This document shows, piece by piece, positions 14,322 to 22,584 of a stretch of 64,000 nt of DNA. The position numbers and the translations under genes were made by a program. Source of the stretch: Woodsholea maritima DSM 17123 (GTDB taxonomy: Bacteria; Pseudomonadota; Alphaproteobacteria; Caulobacterales; Maricaulaceae); assembly GCF_000382325.1 (NCBI RefSeq), contig NZ_KB908056.1:1-64000 (forward strand), read 5' to 3'. The notes beneath the pieces were generated by a model. It worked only from the letters and a program-made list of their open reading frames with translations, did not search any database and was not told the origin of the DNA. Each line of letters starts with the position of its first letter. The stretch's first letter is position 1.

Positions 14322-15683
14322 CTAAAGCCCCGCCAAATCCATCTCCACCGCTGTTGCCGCGCGAAGGCCTGAGCTGATCGCGCCATCAACATAGCCCGAC
14401 CAGGCAATCGCGGTTTCAGTGCCGGCCCAATGGATCCGGCCATGGGCTTGGCGCACGCTATGACCATATAGGGACAAAGCGCCAGGCGGCATGAAGGCCC
14501 CATAACAGCCCTGCGACCAGGCTTCGCGTGTCCAGTCCCGCTCAAAATATTCAATCGGGGTTAAAGCCTGATCGCCAAACCCGCGCTGCAAAGTCTTCAA
14601 CACCTCCTGCTTGCGCGCGTCTTGGGTCTTCTCACTCCATTGCGCCGCACAGCGCGCATCAAAGAAGCCCGCCAGAAAGCCCCTCTCACTGCCAGGCGGT
14701 GTGGCATCAAACACCGGGGCAAAGGCGCTATCTTCATAGAATAAAATGCCATTCCAGCCCGCATCACGCCAGAAAGGACGCTCATACGCCACCCAAACCT
14801 TGATACACGCCCCCATGATCTGGCGTTTCAATAATTCCTGGCGCGCCATGGGTAAGGGGGGTGAAAAGCTCAACTGTTGCACCAAGCCTGGCGGGATCGC
14901 CACAATAACCTGGTCGGCGTGATAATTGGCGTCCTGGGTTAAAACTTGAACGCCCGTGTCGTCTTGATCTATGGCCTTAACCGCTTGATTGAGCGCCACA
15001 ACGCCGGGCATCTCAGCGCTCAATTGCTGGGCCATCTGCGCCAAGGTGTCATGAAAGAGCAGGCTTTGCGCCCCGCCGGGCTTGGCCTCGATCAAAACTT
15101 CAAGCCCCCCTGCCGCTTTGACATAGAAGAGGAAGAAGAGAAAGGAGAGCTCCTCAGGCTCGGCACAAAATACCGAGCGTACAATCAAGTTTAAAATCGC
15201 ACGCACGCGCTTGTTTTTGATATGACGATCCGACCAGCTGGCGACACTATAGGCATCAAGGTGCGCGGCCTGATCACCCGCCCATGGCGCAGCTGGATCA
15301 AGAGTTTTGAGATAGCCATTGAGCTTGACGAGGAGAAGGCCGAGCTGAACCTTGGAGATTAAGCCAATCGCATCTTCAAAAGCTTCCCCTTTGGCACGAA
15401 AGGCATACCCCCCGGCCTGGCCCTGGCTTTGTCCCTCTAAGGGTGTAGGATAGGTCTTCGCGCCCAGACGTGCCGCCAGAGTTTTCAAGTGAATTTGCGT
15501 CGGGCCCAGCCACATCCCACCGGCATCAATATGGCGTCCAGCAAAGTGCGCCATCTCCGTACGCCCACCTACACGATCGCGCGCTTCAAGCACACGCACC
15601 TTATAGCCTTGGGATGTTAAATGCTGCGCCGCGGACAGGCCTGCAAAGCCCGCCCCAACAATAATACAGTCAAAACGCTGCAT
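14322..15683 (-). CDS. Flavin-containing amine oxidase (NAD(P)/FAD-dependent)
   Basis: The product is 453 residues, the usual size of bacterial monoamine oxidase-like enzymes. The N-terminus has the dinucleotide-binding motif 'IIVGAGFAGLSAAQHL' followed by 'VLEARDRVGGRTEM', which binds FAD. The C-terminus has the matching FAD contact 'GRIHWAGTETAIAWSGYVDG'. The middle forms the substrate domain ('FCAEPEELSFLFFLFYVKAA'). Such enzymes oxidise primary or secondary amines to aldehydes with release of ammonia and peroxide. No signal peptide, so cytoplasmic. The substrate cannot be told. It stands alone, with 217 bases and a terminator between it and the clpP-like gene upstream. Confidence 0.85.
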   Translation of the reverse strand: MQRFDCIIVGAGFAGLSAAQHLTSQGYKVRVLEARDRVGGRTEMAHFAGRHIDAGGMWLGPTQIHLKTLAARLGAKTYPTPLEGQSQGQAGGYAFRAKGEAFEDAIGLISKVQLGLLLVKLNGYLKTLDPAAPWAGDQAAHLDAYSVASWSDRHIKNKRVRAILNLIVRSVFCAEPEELSFLFFLFYVKAAGGLEVLIEAKPGGAQSLLFHDTLAQMAQQLSAEMPGVVALNQAVKAIDQDDTGVQVLTQDANYHADQVIVAIPPGLVQQLSFSPPLPMARQELLKRQIMGACIKVWVAYERPFWRDAGWNGILFYEDSAFAPVFDATPPGSERGFLAGFFDARCAAQWSEKTQDARKQEVLKTLQRGFGDQALTPIEYFERDWTREAWSQGCYGAFMPPGALSLYGHSVRQAHGRIHWAGTETAIAWSGYVDGAISSGLRAATAVEMDLAGL

Positions 15684-15843
15684 GGGTTTTCCTCGCCCTG
15701 ATTTGGAGCCCTACGGCCCTCGCCTCTTATGACACGTCGGCTTTGTTTTTTGAGGCGTTTTCATGAAGCGTGGAATATCGCTTAGGCGAAGTCAATAATA
15801 TTTTATAATTAAAGGGAGGCAGGGAACTTTACGCATCTGCAGC

Positions 15844-15873
15844 AAAAAAGGCGGACCTGAGGCCCGCCTTTTT
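15844..15873 (-). terminator. Intrinsic terminator of the clpP-family gene
   Basis: aaaaaaggcgg-acctgaggc-ccgccttttt forms a GC stem flanked by A and T runs. It lies 28 bases after the stop of the clpP-like gene, and the U-run on the minus strand fits termination of that gene; it could act on both strands. Confidence 0.8.
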
Positions 15874-15900
15874 CTAGTCTTTTAAGCCGATAAACCGGAC

Positions 15901-16524
15901 TTATTTGAACTTAATTTCGTCTTGCTTGGTCACGACCTGATGGCACAGACCATAGTCAATCGCTTCTTTGGCAGACAGCCAGAAATCACGATCGGTATCT
16001 TTCTGAATACGCTCCAAAGGTTGGCCGGTCGCATCTGCAAAGATCTGATTGAGACGCTCACGCATGATTTTCATTTCACGCACCTGGATCTCGATATCAG
16101 AGGCCATACCGCCTGCACCGCCAGAGGGTTGGTGCAAAAGGAAGCGGGTATTGGGCAAGCAATAGCGGTCTTCTTTTTCCGCGCCGACATAGATGAGCGC
16201 GCCCGCGCTGGCGACCCAGCCCGAGCCCAAGGTGATCACGCGCGGCTTAATAAAGCGCATGGTGTCGTGGATCATATCCCCTGATTCGACATGGCCCCCT
16301 GGAGAGGACACGACCATCAAAATCGGATCATCGCTTTTTGCGGCCATGGCAAACAGCTGGGCACATACGGTGCGGGCCATTTTGTCATCCACCCCGCCGG
16401 TGATCAGGATGGTGCGCGCTTCAAACAGCGCCTTGCCTAAAAATTCAGGAGCGGCTTTGGCAGCATCGGCCTCGCCCTCTTCCTCGTCATTGCGGATCAA
16501 GCGATTATCATACGTCAAAGACAT
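15901..16524 (-). CDS. ClpP-family serine protease subunit
   Basis: The product is 207 residues from the ATG at 16524, chosen for GAGGATGCTC just before it; the frame is open further upstream without a better signal. The triad of the Clp family is present: serine in 'GSGWVASAGALIYVGA' (Ser at the usual ASMGA site), histidine in 'TRFLLHQPSGG', aspartate in 'DTDRDFWLSAKEA'. 'VVSSPGGHVESGDMIHDTMR' is the strand forming the active-site groove. It is more divergent than the housekeeping ClpP and has an acidic N-terminal insert ('NDEEEGEADAAKAAPE'), so it is likely a second ClpP rather than the ClpX-associated main one. It acts as a chambered protease with an unfoldase such as ClpA or ClpX. Confidence 0.85.
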   Translation of the reverse strand: MSLTYDNRLIRNDEEEGEADAAKAAPEFLGKALFEARTILITGGVDDKMARTVCAQLFAMAAKSDDPILMVVSSPGGHVESGDMIHDTMRFIKPRVITLGSGWVASAGALIYVGAEKEDRYCLPNTRFLLHQPSGGAGGMASDIEIQVREMKIMRERLNQIFADATGQPLERIQKDTDRDFWLSAKEAIDYGLCHQVVTKQDEIKFK

Positions 16525-16687
16525 GAGCATCCTCATCAGTCTTACAAGTGAAATAGCCAAGGCGGCCTTAGGCGGGATCTGTGAACCCGAACCGATCCAC
16601 AGACATTTATACCTGTTCTAGGCGATAACAGTTATCTGAAGGTTAGGAGCGTGATCGCCCTTGCACAAGGGGCAAGACTGCGCCGCT

Positions 16688-17437
16688 TTACACTTTCAAA
16701 AACCGACTAAAGCCCTGTAGCTCACTTTCCACCGCTTTTAAGCGCGCTTCATCAGCGCCACGCGCGACCAAAACCACGCCGCGGGTCATCTCACCGGCCT
16801 CATTGTCTTCAAACCAAGGGTATGAGCCTAAAGACAGATCAGGATAATTCAGCGCGGTTTGCCCCAGGGCTTCGGCGATATCGCCTTCACGCACCCCATC
16901 AAGACGCACACTGATGGATTGGGTGACGGCCCCGCCCTCTAAGCGATCGGCAATATCCTCCAACATGGCGCGTACGATTTTGGGCACCCCGGCCATGACG
17001 AAGACATTGTCTAATTGGAAGCCCGGCGCGCCGGTCACAGGATTGGCAATCAGCCGCGCCCCATCGGGAATACGCGCCATGCGCAAGCGGGCCGGGGTCA
17101 CTTCGGTGTTGGAGCGCGCATACCAGTCTTCCAGAATTGCGCGGGCATCATCGCGAAGGGTCAAGGCCACATCAAAGGCCGCCGCCACGCATTCGGCTGT
17201 GATGTCATCATGGGTCGGGCCAATGCCGCCGGTGGTGAAGACATAGCGATAGCGCGCGCGCAAAGTATTGAGGGCTTCGATGATCTGATCGGCCTCATCG
17301 GCGACAATGCGCACTTCACCCACGCTGAGGCCCAAGGGAGCCAGAAAGCTCGCGATTTGCTGCACATTGATATCGCGCGTGCGTCCTGAGAGGATTTCAT
17401 CGCCAATGATAAGAATGGCTGTCTTGACCGGTTCCAT
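16688..17437 (-). CDS. CinA N-terminal-type molybdopterin-binding domain protein
   Basis: The product is 249 residues, consistent with the short form lacking the C-terminal pyrazinamide/nicotinamide amidase domain of full CinA. Residues ~5-170 form the MoCF-binding fold: 'AILIIGDEILSGRTRDINVQ' and 'RYVFTTGGIGPTHDDITAEC' are its two signature segments. The stand-alone version has been linked to ADP-ribose pyrophosphatase-like activity in other bacteria, but its role here is uncertain. It is divergent from sfsA, with the shared promoter region at 17438-17513. Confidence 0.8.
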   Translation of the reverse strand: MEPVKTAILIIGDEILSGRTRDINVQQIASFLAPLGLSVGEVRIVADEADQIIEALNTLRARYRYVFTTGGIGPTHDDITAECVAAAFDVALTLRDDARAILEDWYARSNTEVTPARLRMARIPDGARLIANPVTGAPGFQLDNVFVMAGVPKIVRAMLEDIADRLEGGAVTQSISVRLDGVREGDIAEALGQTALNYPDLSLGSYPWFEDNEAGEMTRGVVLVARGADEARLKAVESELQGFSRFLKV

Positions 17438-17513
17438 TGTGCTCGTCTCCGCTTATCATACCCTATCTTTTGTAGACCTTTTTATCGTTAAAGCCACGAG
17501 TTTAGAGACGCTT

Positions 17514-18215
17514 ATGCAGTTTGACCCTCCGTTGGAAAAAGCGGTTTTGAAAAAACGCTATAAACGCTTCCTCGCCGATATTGCGCTGAACGATGGACGT
17601 CTGGTGACGGCCCATTGCCCCAATCCGGGCGCGATGGCAGGTCTAAATGCGCCCAATTCGACCTGTTGGGTCAGCTATAAAGATGATCCCAAAAGGAAAC
17701 TGCCCTACACTTTGGAAATGATTGAGGTTGAGCGCCAGATCGTGGGCATCAACACCCAACACCCCAATCGCCTGGCCGAAGACGCGATTGCAAAGGGCCT
17801 GATAGGTGAGCTGACCGGCTATGACACCCTACGCCGGGAAGTCAAATACGGACAAAACTCGCGTATCGATCTTTTGCTGCAAGATCCGGGCAAAGCCAAT
17901 TGCTATGTCGAGGTCAAAAATGTCCACTTCGTGCGCACACCAAAGCTGGCTGAGTTTCCAGACGGTGTTACCGCACGTGGGACCAAGCATCTGGGTGAAC
18001 TGATCAGCATGGTCCAAGAGGGCCATCGCGCCGTGCAGCTTTTCATCATTCAGCGCGATGATATCGAGGCTTTGAGCCCCGCCGGTGACATTGATCCAGC
18101 CTATGCGGGTGCCCTAAGGGCGGCGCAAAAAGCCGGCGTGGAGATCCTGGCCTATGCTTGCGAGGTTAGCCCCGAAGCCATCACGGTGAAGCGCGCCATT
18201 GAGGTGCAGATATGA
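17514..18215 (+). CDS. sfsA: SfsA family protein
   Basis: The product is 233 residues, the normal SfsA length. 'LKKRYKRFLADIALNDGRLV', 'AHCPNPGAMAGL', 'NRLAEDAIAKGLIGELTGYD', 'SRIDLLLQDP' and 'CYVEVKNVHFV' are family hallmarks; the D...EVK pair resembles the PD-(D/E)XK nuclease fold. In E. coli it was found as a stimulator of maltose use and proposed to bind DNA; its true reaction is unknown. The start ATG 17514 is preferred because the conserved region begins straight after it. The stop overlaps the thioesterase start by ATGA, so the two are cotranscribed. Confidence 0.9.
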   Translation: MQFDPPLEKAVLKKRYKRFLADIALNDGRLVTAHCPNPGAMAGLNAPNSTCWVSYKDDPKRKLPYTLEMIEVERQIVGINTQHPNRLAEDAIAKGLIGELTGYDTLRREVKYGQNSRIDLLLQDPGKANCYVEVKNVHFVRTPKLAEFPDGVTARGTKHLGELISMVQEGHRAVQLFIIQRDDIEALSPAGDIDPAYAGALRAAQKAGVEILAYACEVSPEAITVKRAIEVQI

Positions 18216-18688
18216 GTGCGTCTTCGCATTGGGATCTGCCCGCGCCCTTTATTCATAACATCACCGCAAAGCCGGAAGACATCGACACGTTTGGCCATGT
18301 CAATAACGCCTGCTATCTTAAATGGGCCGATGAAACCGCCTGGGCTCATTGGTTCAAGGATGGTCTCACCCGCGAAGATTGCCTCGGCGTCGATCAAGGC
18401 ATGGCGATCATTCACAGCGAAGCTGATTATTACGGCCATGTACGCGCCGGTGAGGCGTTAGAGTGTGCGGTTTGGATCGCCCAATCGGATGGGCGCCTTC
18501 GCGCCCAGCGCTGGTATCAATTTCGTAAAGCCTCGACGGGCGAAACAGTGTTCCGCGCCAGAACCCAACTGGTCTGCTTTTGCCTCTCCAGCGGCAAACC
18601 CACACGCATGGCCCCGATTTTTGCCCGTCATTATCATAAACCAGAAGGTGACTTGGCCGTAGCTATCGCTAAACTTACCGAAAGTTAA
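18212..18688 (+). CDS. Acyl-CoA thioesterase of the 4HBT (hotdog) family
   Basis: The product is 158 residues. 'EDIDTFGHVNNACYLKWADE' carries the hotdog-fold motif D-x-x-GHVNN-x-x-Y with the aspartate expected to be catalytic. It should hydrolyse acyl-CoA or acyl-ACP thioesters, though the substrate cannot be read. No signal peptide. It overlaps the end of sfsA by four bases and is followed by 82 bases before the peptidase gene. Confidence 0.85.
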   Translation: MSASSHWDLPAPFIHNITAKPEDIDTFGHVNNACYLKWADETAWAHWFKDGLTREDCLGVDQGMAIIHSEADYYGHVRAGEALECAVWIAQSDGRLRAQRWYQFRKASTGETVFRARTQLVCFCLSSGKPTRMAPIFARHYHKPEGDLAVAIAKLTES

Positions 18689-18770
18689 GCTGACATCCAG
18701 AACTATAGCCGCATTGTGATACGTTATTACTTTGCGACGCGCAGAAAATGCAAAGTCTAAGGGGAGAGAC

Positions 18771-20390
18771 ATGAAACACTTAATGATCGGCGCCGTATCA
18801 TTACTGGCGCTTAGCGCGTGTGCGAGCACGCAAACCACCACGGCAATGGCACCTGTGGCTCCGGTGCAACCGACCGTCACCGCCGACGCCATCGAAGCCC
18901 ATATCCGCTTTCTGGCTGACAATCTGTTAGAAGGCCGCGATACCGGTGAGCGCGGATACGATATTGCCTCGCTTTATGTGGCCTCACAGTTTCGTTTGTT
19001 GGGCCTAGAGCCTGGCGGGGATAGTGGCGATTATTATGCCAGCGTGCCTTTGCAAAAGGTCACCTTGGATCCTGAAGGCTCGTCTTTGAAGGTCAATGGC
19101 GAAGATCTGATCTTTGGTGAAGAATTCTTGATGGCCGCCCACACGGAAAACGATATGACCCATGCCGAAGGCGAGCTGGTCTTTGTCGGGTTTGGCCTGG
19201 ACGCAGAACAATTCGGTCTTAATGATTATGCCGATGTCGATGTTGAGGGCAAAATCGTCGTGATGTTCTCTGGCACACCCCATGGTCTGCCCAGCGATGT
19301 CGCCGCCCACCTTGGCTCTAACAGCACCAAAGAAGCGATTGCGGCTTCCCACGGTGCCAAAGCCATGATCACGATTGTAGCTGATCATACCAGCCGATAT
19401 CCTTTCTCAACCTACGCCCAATACGCCACACGCCCTTCGATGAGCGTGCGTAATGCGGGCACCCCGCTGGAGGCGCGTCTGTCCGTTTCACAAGCGGCTG
19501 CGGAAAAACTGTTCGCAGACGCTGACGTTACGGTCGCTGATCTGGCCGCCAAGGTTGAAGCCGAAGAAGCCCTCACCAGCTTTGCGCTGCCCGCCCATGC
19601 TGAGGTGACACAAAGCTCAACGCGTGAAGATGTGAAAAGCCAAAATGTCGTCGGCGTTCTGCCTGGCTCAGATCCAGCCTTGGCCAACGAAACCGTTGTC
19701 ATCACCGCTCACCTCGATCATATCGGTATTTGCCGTCTGGAAGAGGCTGAAGACCGCATCTGTAACGGCGCGCTCGATAACGCATCTGGCTCTGCGATCA
19801 TGCTGGAGACGGCGCGTGCCCTTTCTGAAGGTGAGCGTCCCAAGCGCAGCGTCGTTTTCGTTGCCCTGACCGGTGAAGAAAAAGGCTTGCTCGGCTCGCA
19901 ATATATTGCCCGCAACCCAACGCCTGCGATGGGTGACATGGTGGCCAATATCAATCTGGACATGCCGGTCATCGTTTATGAATTCAACGACCTGATCGCC
20001 TTTGGTGCCGAACATTCCAGCCTGGGCCCGATCACATCACAGGCCGCGGAGACCGCAGGGGCTTATATCTCTGAAGACCCCATGCCGGAGCAATCTTTGT
20101 TCGTGCGCTCTGACCATTATAACTTCGTCAAAGTCGGCGTGCCTTCGATCTTCTTGATGACCGGCTTCTCTTCTCCTGATGAGGCCGATGACGAAGGCAA
20201 GGGCTTCTTGGGCTTCCTGGGCGGAAATTATCACGGTCCCGGCGATGATGTGATGCAGAATATTCGCTATGATCAAGGCGCGAAATTCGCCCGCATCAAC
20301 TTCCAGATCCTGCAAGACATCGCCAATGCGGATGAGCGTCCACACTGGAATGAGGATAGCTATTTCGGCAAGGCCTTTGGCCAGCAATAA
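18771..20390 (+). CDS. M28 family metallopeptidase with PA domain, lipoprotein
   Basis: The product is 539 residues from ATG 18771, with GGGGAGAG six bases upstream. The signal 'MIGAVSLLALSAC' ends with a lipid-bearing cysteine. A PA-type insert lies at ~130-270. Zinc-site motifs of M28 aminopeptidases follow: 'VITAHLDHIG' (His, Asp), 'GALDNASGSAIMLE' (Asp), 'LTGEEKGLLGSQY' (Glu-Glu), 'NINLDM' (Asp), 'RSDHYNFVKVG' (His). It should trim peptides from the N-terminus in the periplasm and is membrane-anchored. A second M28 lipoprotein lies at 32940-33938. It is followed by an intrinsic-terminator-like hairpin. Confidence 0.9.
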   Translation: MKHLMIGAVSLLALSACASTQTTTAMAPVAPVQPTVTADAIEAHIRFLADNLLEGRDTGERGYDIASLYVASQFRLLGLEPGGDSGDYYASVPLQKVTLDPEGSSLKVNGEDLIFGEEFLMAAHTENDMTHAEGELVFVGFGLDAEQFGLNDYADVDVEGKIVVMFSGTPHGLPSDVAAHLGSNSTKEAIAASHGAKAMITIVADHTSRYPFSTYAQYATRPSMSVRNAGTPLEARLSVSQAAAEKLFADADVTVADLAAKVEAEEALTSFALPAHAEVTQSSTREDVKSQNVVGVLPGSDPALANETVVITAHLDHIGICRLEEAEDRICNGALDNASGSAIMLETARALSEGERPKRSVVFVALTGEEKGLLGSQYIARNPTPAMGDMVANINLDMPVIVYEFNDLIAFGAEHSSLGPITSQAAETAGAYISEDPMPEQSLFVRSDHYNFVKVGVPSIFLMTGFSSPDEADDEGKGFLGFLGGNYHGPGDDVMQNIRYDQGAKFARINFQILQDIANADERPHWNEDSYFGKAFGQQ

Positions 20391-20421
20391 GTCTAAAGCT
20401 GCGTAAAAAGTGTTGAACGAA

Positions 20422-20454
20422 GACAACGGGCCGTTTCCCAACGGCCCGTTTGTC
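20422..20454 (+). terminator. Terminator-like hairpin after the M28 peptidase gene
   Basis: gacaacgggccgtt-tccc-aacggcccgtttgtc forms a long stem with one bulge, 31 bases after the stop. The following T-run is poor (gttatattc), so efficiency is uncertain. It lies directly before the map gene. Confidence 0.65.
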
Positions 20455-20470
20455 GTTATATTCTTGGGAC

Positions 20471-21313
20471 ATGAAAGGAGCCCCACACTTGGCTGATCTC
20501 GATCTCGATACCGCGCACAACCCCACCCGTGATGGTCACATCAAACGCCATGGCCCTGAGGGCTTTGAAGGCATGCGAAAGGCCGGACGGCTGGCGGCGG
20601 ACGTGCTCGATATGTTGGTCGATCATGTCGATGTTGGGGTAACGACCCAGCGCCTGGACGATTTGGCGCGCAATTTCGTGCTGGAACGCGGCGCGGTTCC
20701 TGCAACCTTGTTCTACCGCGGCTATACCAAGTCTTTGTGCACCTCGATCAATCATGTGGTCTGCCACGGCATTCCCAATGATAAACCGCTCAAAGACGGT
20801 GATATCATCAATATCGACGTCACAGTGATCGTCGATGGCTGGCATGGCGATACCAGCCGCATGTATGCGGCCGGTAATCTCAAACGCAAGTCAGAGCTTT
20901 TGGTTGATGCCACCTATGAGGCGTTGATGAAGGGCATTGAGATGGTTCACCCCGGCAACACCTTCGGGGATATTGGCGCAGCGATCCAGGAATACGCTGA
21001 AGGCCAGCGCTATTCCATCGTGCGTGATTTCTGTGGCCATGGCCTGGGCCAGCTCTTCCACGATGCGCCCAATGTGCTGCACTATGGCGAGTACGGTACC
21101 GGCGATGTGTTGGAGCCGGGCATGTTCTTCACCATTGAGCCGATGCTCAATGCCGGTAAGCCCAGCGTCAAAGTCCTTGCCGATGGTTGGACGGCTGTGA
21201 CGCGCGACAAATCCCTGTCGGCCCAGTTTGAGCACTCAATCGGGGTGACGCAAGACGGGTGTGAGATTTTCACCCTCTCGCCCAAGGGCCTTCATCAGCC
21301 GACCAAGGCCTAA
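20471..21313 (+). CDS. map: Methionine aminopeptidase type I
   Basis: The product is 280 residues from ATG 20471. An AAAGGAG within this segment sits eight bases before a TTG at 20489, so the true start may be that TTG ('MADLDLDTAHN'); I keep the ATG as the outer bound. Metal ligands of the pita-bread fold are visible: Asp in 'INIDVTVIVDGW', Asp in 'HGDTSRMY', His in 'GHGLGQLFHDAPNV', Glu in 'FTIEPML', Glu in 'SAQFEHSIGV'. The enzyme removes the initiator methionine from new proteins and is essential. radC follows 23 bases later, possibly on the same transcript. Confidence 0.93.
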   Translation: MKGAPHLADLDLDTAHNPTRDGHIKRHGPEGFEGMRKAGRLAADVLDMLVDHVDVGVTTQRLDDLARNFVLERGAVPATLFYRGYTKSLCTSINHVVCHGIPNDKPLKDGDIINIDVTVIVDGWHGDTSRMYAAGNLKRKSELLVDATYEALMKGIEMVHPGNTFGDIGAAIQEYAEGQRYSIVRDFCGHGLGQLFHDAPNVLHYGEYGTGDVLEPGMFFTIEPMLNAGKPSVKVLADGWTAVTRDKSLSAQFEHSIGVTQDGCEIFTLSPKGLHQPTKA

Positions 21314-21336
21314 GATACAAGTGAGGGGGTGTCAGG

Positions 21337-22035
21337 GTGAGCGAGACCACAATGGATAAGCCCGCCCCCCATTATCATGGCCATCGTGATCGCCTGCGCG
21401 AACGCTTCAAAGCGCAAGGGGCCACCGGCATCCAGGATTATGAGCTATTAGAGCTTATCCTGTTTCGGGCCATTCCCCGGCGCGATGTCAAACCCATCGC
21501 CAAGGCCCTTTTACACCGCTTTGGTGATCTGGGCCGGGTGTGTGCGGCCGATCTGGATCAACTCTGCGCCATTGAGGGCATATCAGAGCGCACGGCCCTG
21601 GATATCAAGCTGGTTCATGCCGCCGCCATTCATATCACCAAGGGGCAAGTTTCTGGACGGCCGGTGATTTCATCCTGGTCGGCGCTCTTGGATTATTGTC
21701 GCGCATCCCTGCAGCATGCCAGCACCGAAGAGTTTCGCACGCTCTATTTGGATAAGAAAAACCGCCTGATCGCGGATGAGTTTCACGCCAGCGGCACGGT
21801 CGATCACGCCCCGGTCTATCCGCGTGAAGTGGTTAAGCGCGCGCTCAGCCTCAATGCGACCGCAATGATTTTGGTACACAATCACCCATCCGGCGATCCC
21901 ACCCCCTCGCAAGCCGACATCACCATGACACGCGAGATCAAGGACGCCGCCAAACCCTTTGGCATTGTCCTTCATGATCACCTGGTGGTCGGGCGCGATA
22001 ATATCGCCAGTTTTAAGCGCTTAGGCCTTCTCTAA
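21337..22035 (+). CDS. radC: RadC family JAB domain DNA repair-like protein
   Basis: The product is 232 residues from GTG 21337, with AGGGGG upstream; an ATG at 21352 is an alternative. Residues ~40-85 form a helix-hairpin-helix part ('LCAIEGISERTALDIKLVHA'). Residues ~110-232 form the JAMM/MPN+ metalloprotease-like domain: 'DEFHASGTVDHAPVYPREVV' and 'ILVHNHPSGDPTPSQADI', the H-x-H...D zinc triad. Its link to recombination repair is old and unproven. The stop overlaps the stop of the VOC gene on the other strand. Confidence 0.9.
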   Translation: MSETTMDKPAPHYHGHRDRLRERFKAQGATGIQDYELLELILFRAIPRRDVKPIAKALLHRFGDLGRVCAADLDQLCAIEGISERTALDIKLVHAAAIHITKGQVSGRPVISSWSALLDYCRASLQHASTEEFRTLYLDKKNRLIADEFHASGTVDHAPVYPREVVKRALSLNATAMILVHNHPSGDPTPSQADITMTREIKDAAKPFGIVLHDHLVVGRDNIASFKRLGLL

Positions 22036-22424
22036 CCCGCGCTTAAGGGCTGATATAGCTCCAGCTTGATCCCATTGGGGTCCATCAGCCAGGCGAAGAG
22101 ACCATAACTCTCGCGCAGGATCTCACCTTCCAGCTCAACCCCAGCGTCCGTGATTCGCGCCACCAAGCCTTCCAGGTCATCGACCACCATATTGACCATA
22201 AAGGGTTGATGGGAGGGGAGAAAATAATCGCTGTCACGCTTAAAAGGCGCAAAAATCACCTGACCTTCGCCGGACGCAAAAGCACTGTTAATTTTTTTGG
22301 CTGGAAAATCAAACCCGCCATAGGCGTTGGGGATAAAACCCAAAGTTTTTTCATACCAAGCCTTTGTCGTTTCTGGATCACTGCACAGAAAGAAAATCCC
22401 GCCAATCCCTAAGACCTCAGCCAT
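22032..22424 (-). CDS. VOC (glyoxalase/bleomycin resistance/dioxygenase) superfamily protein
   Basis: The product is 130 residues with the typical pattern: 'IGGIFFLCSDPETTKAWYEK' then 'LGFIPNAYGGFDFPAKK' in the first half and 'FMVNMVVDDLEGLVARI', 'FAWLMDPNGIKLELYQP' (Glu as metal ligand) in the second. These proteins bind a metal and act on small organic molecules or trap drugs. Substrate unknown. It is convergent with radC, with four overlapping bases. Confidence 0.85.
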   Translation of the reverse strand: MAEVLGIGGIFFLCSDPETTKAWYEKTLGFIPNAYGGFDFPAKKINSAFASGEGQVIFAPFKRDSDYFLPSHQPFMVNMVVDDLEGLVARITDAGVELEGEILRESYGLFAWLMDPNGIKLELYQPLSAG

Positions 22425-22584
22425 AGTCCCACCCCATTTTAACGTTCATCATAAATCTTTAAGTTGCTACACTTTCAGAACGCAGCCATCGTGTAAAGCA
22501 TCGCTTTACCCTCTTGCCGAGTAATCACCGTCTTCGCTACATCACGAGAAAGCATATTTCAGTTTCGATGTCAGGTAGTTACCG

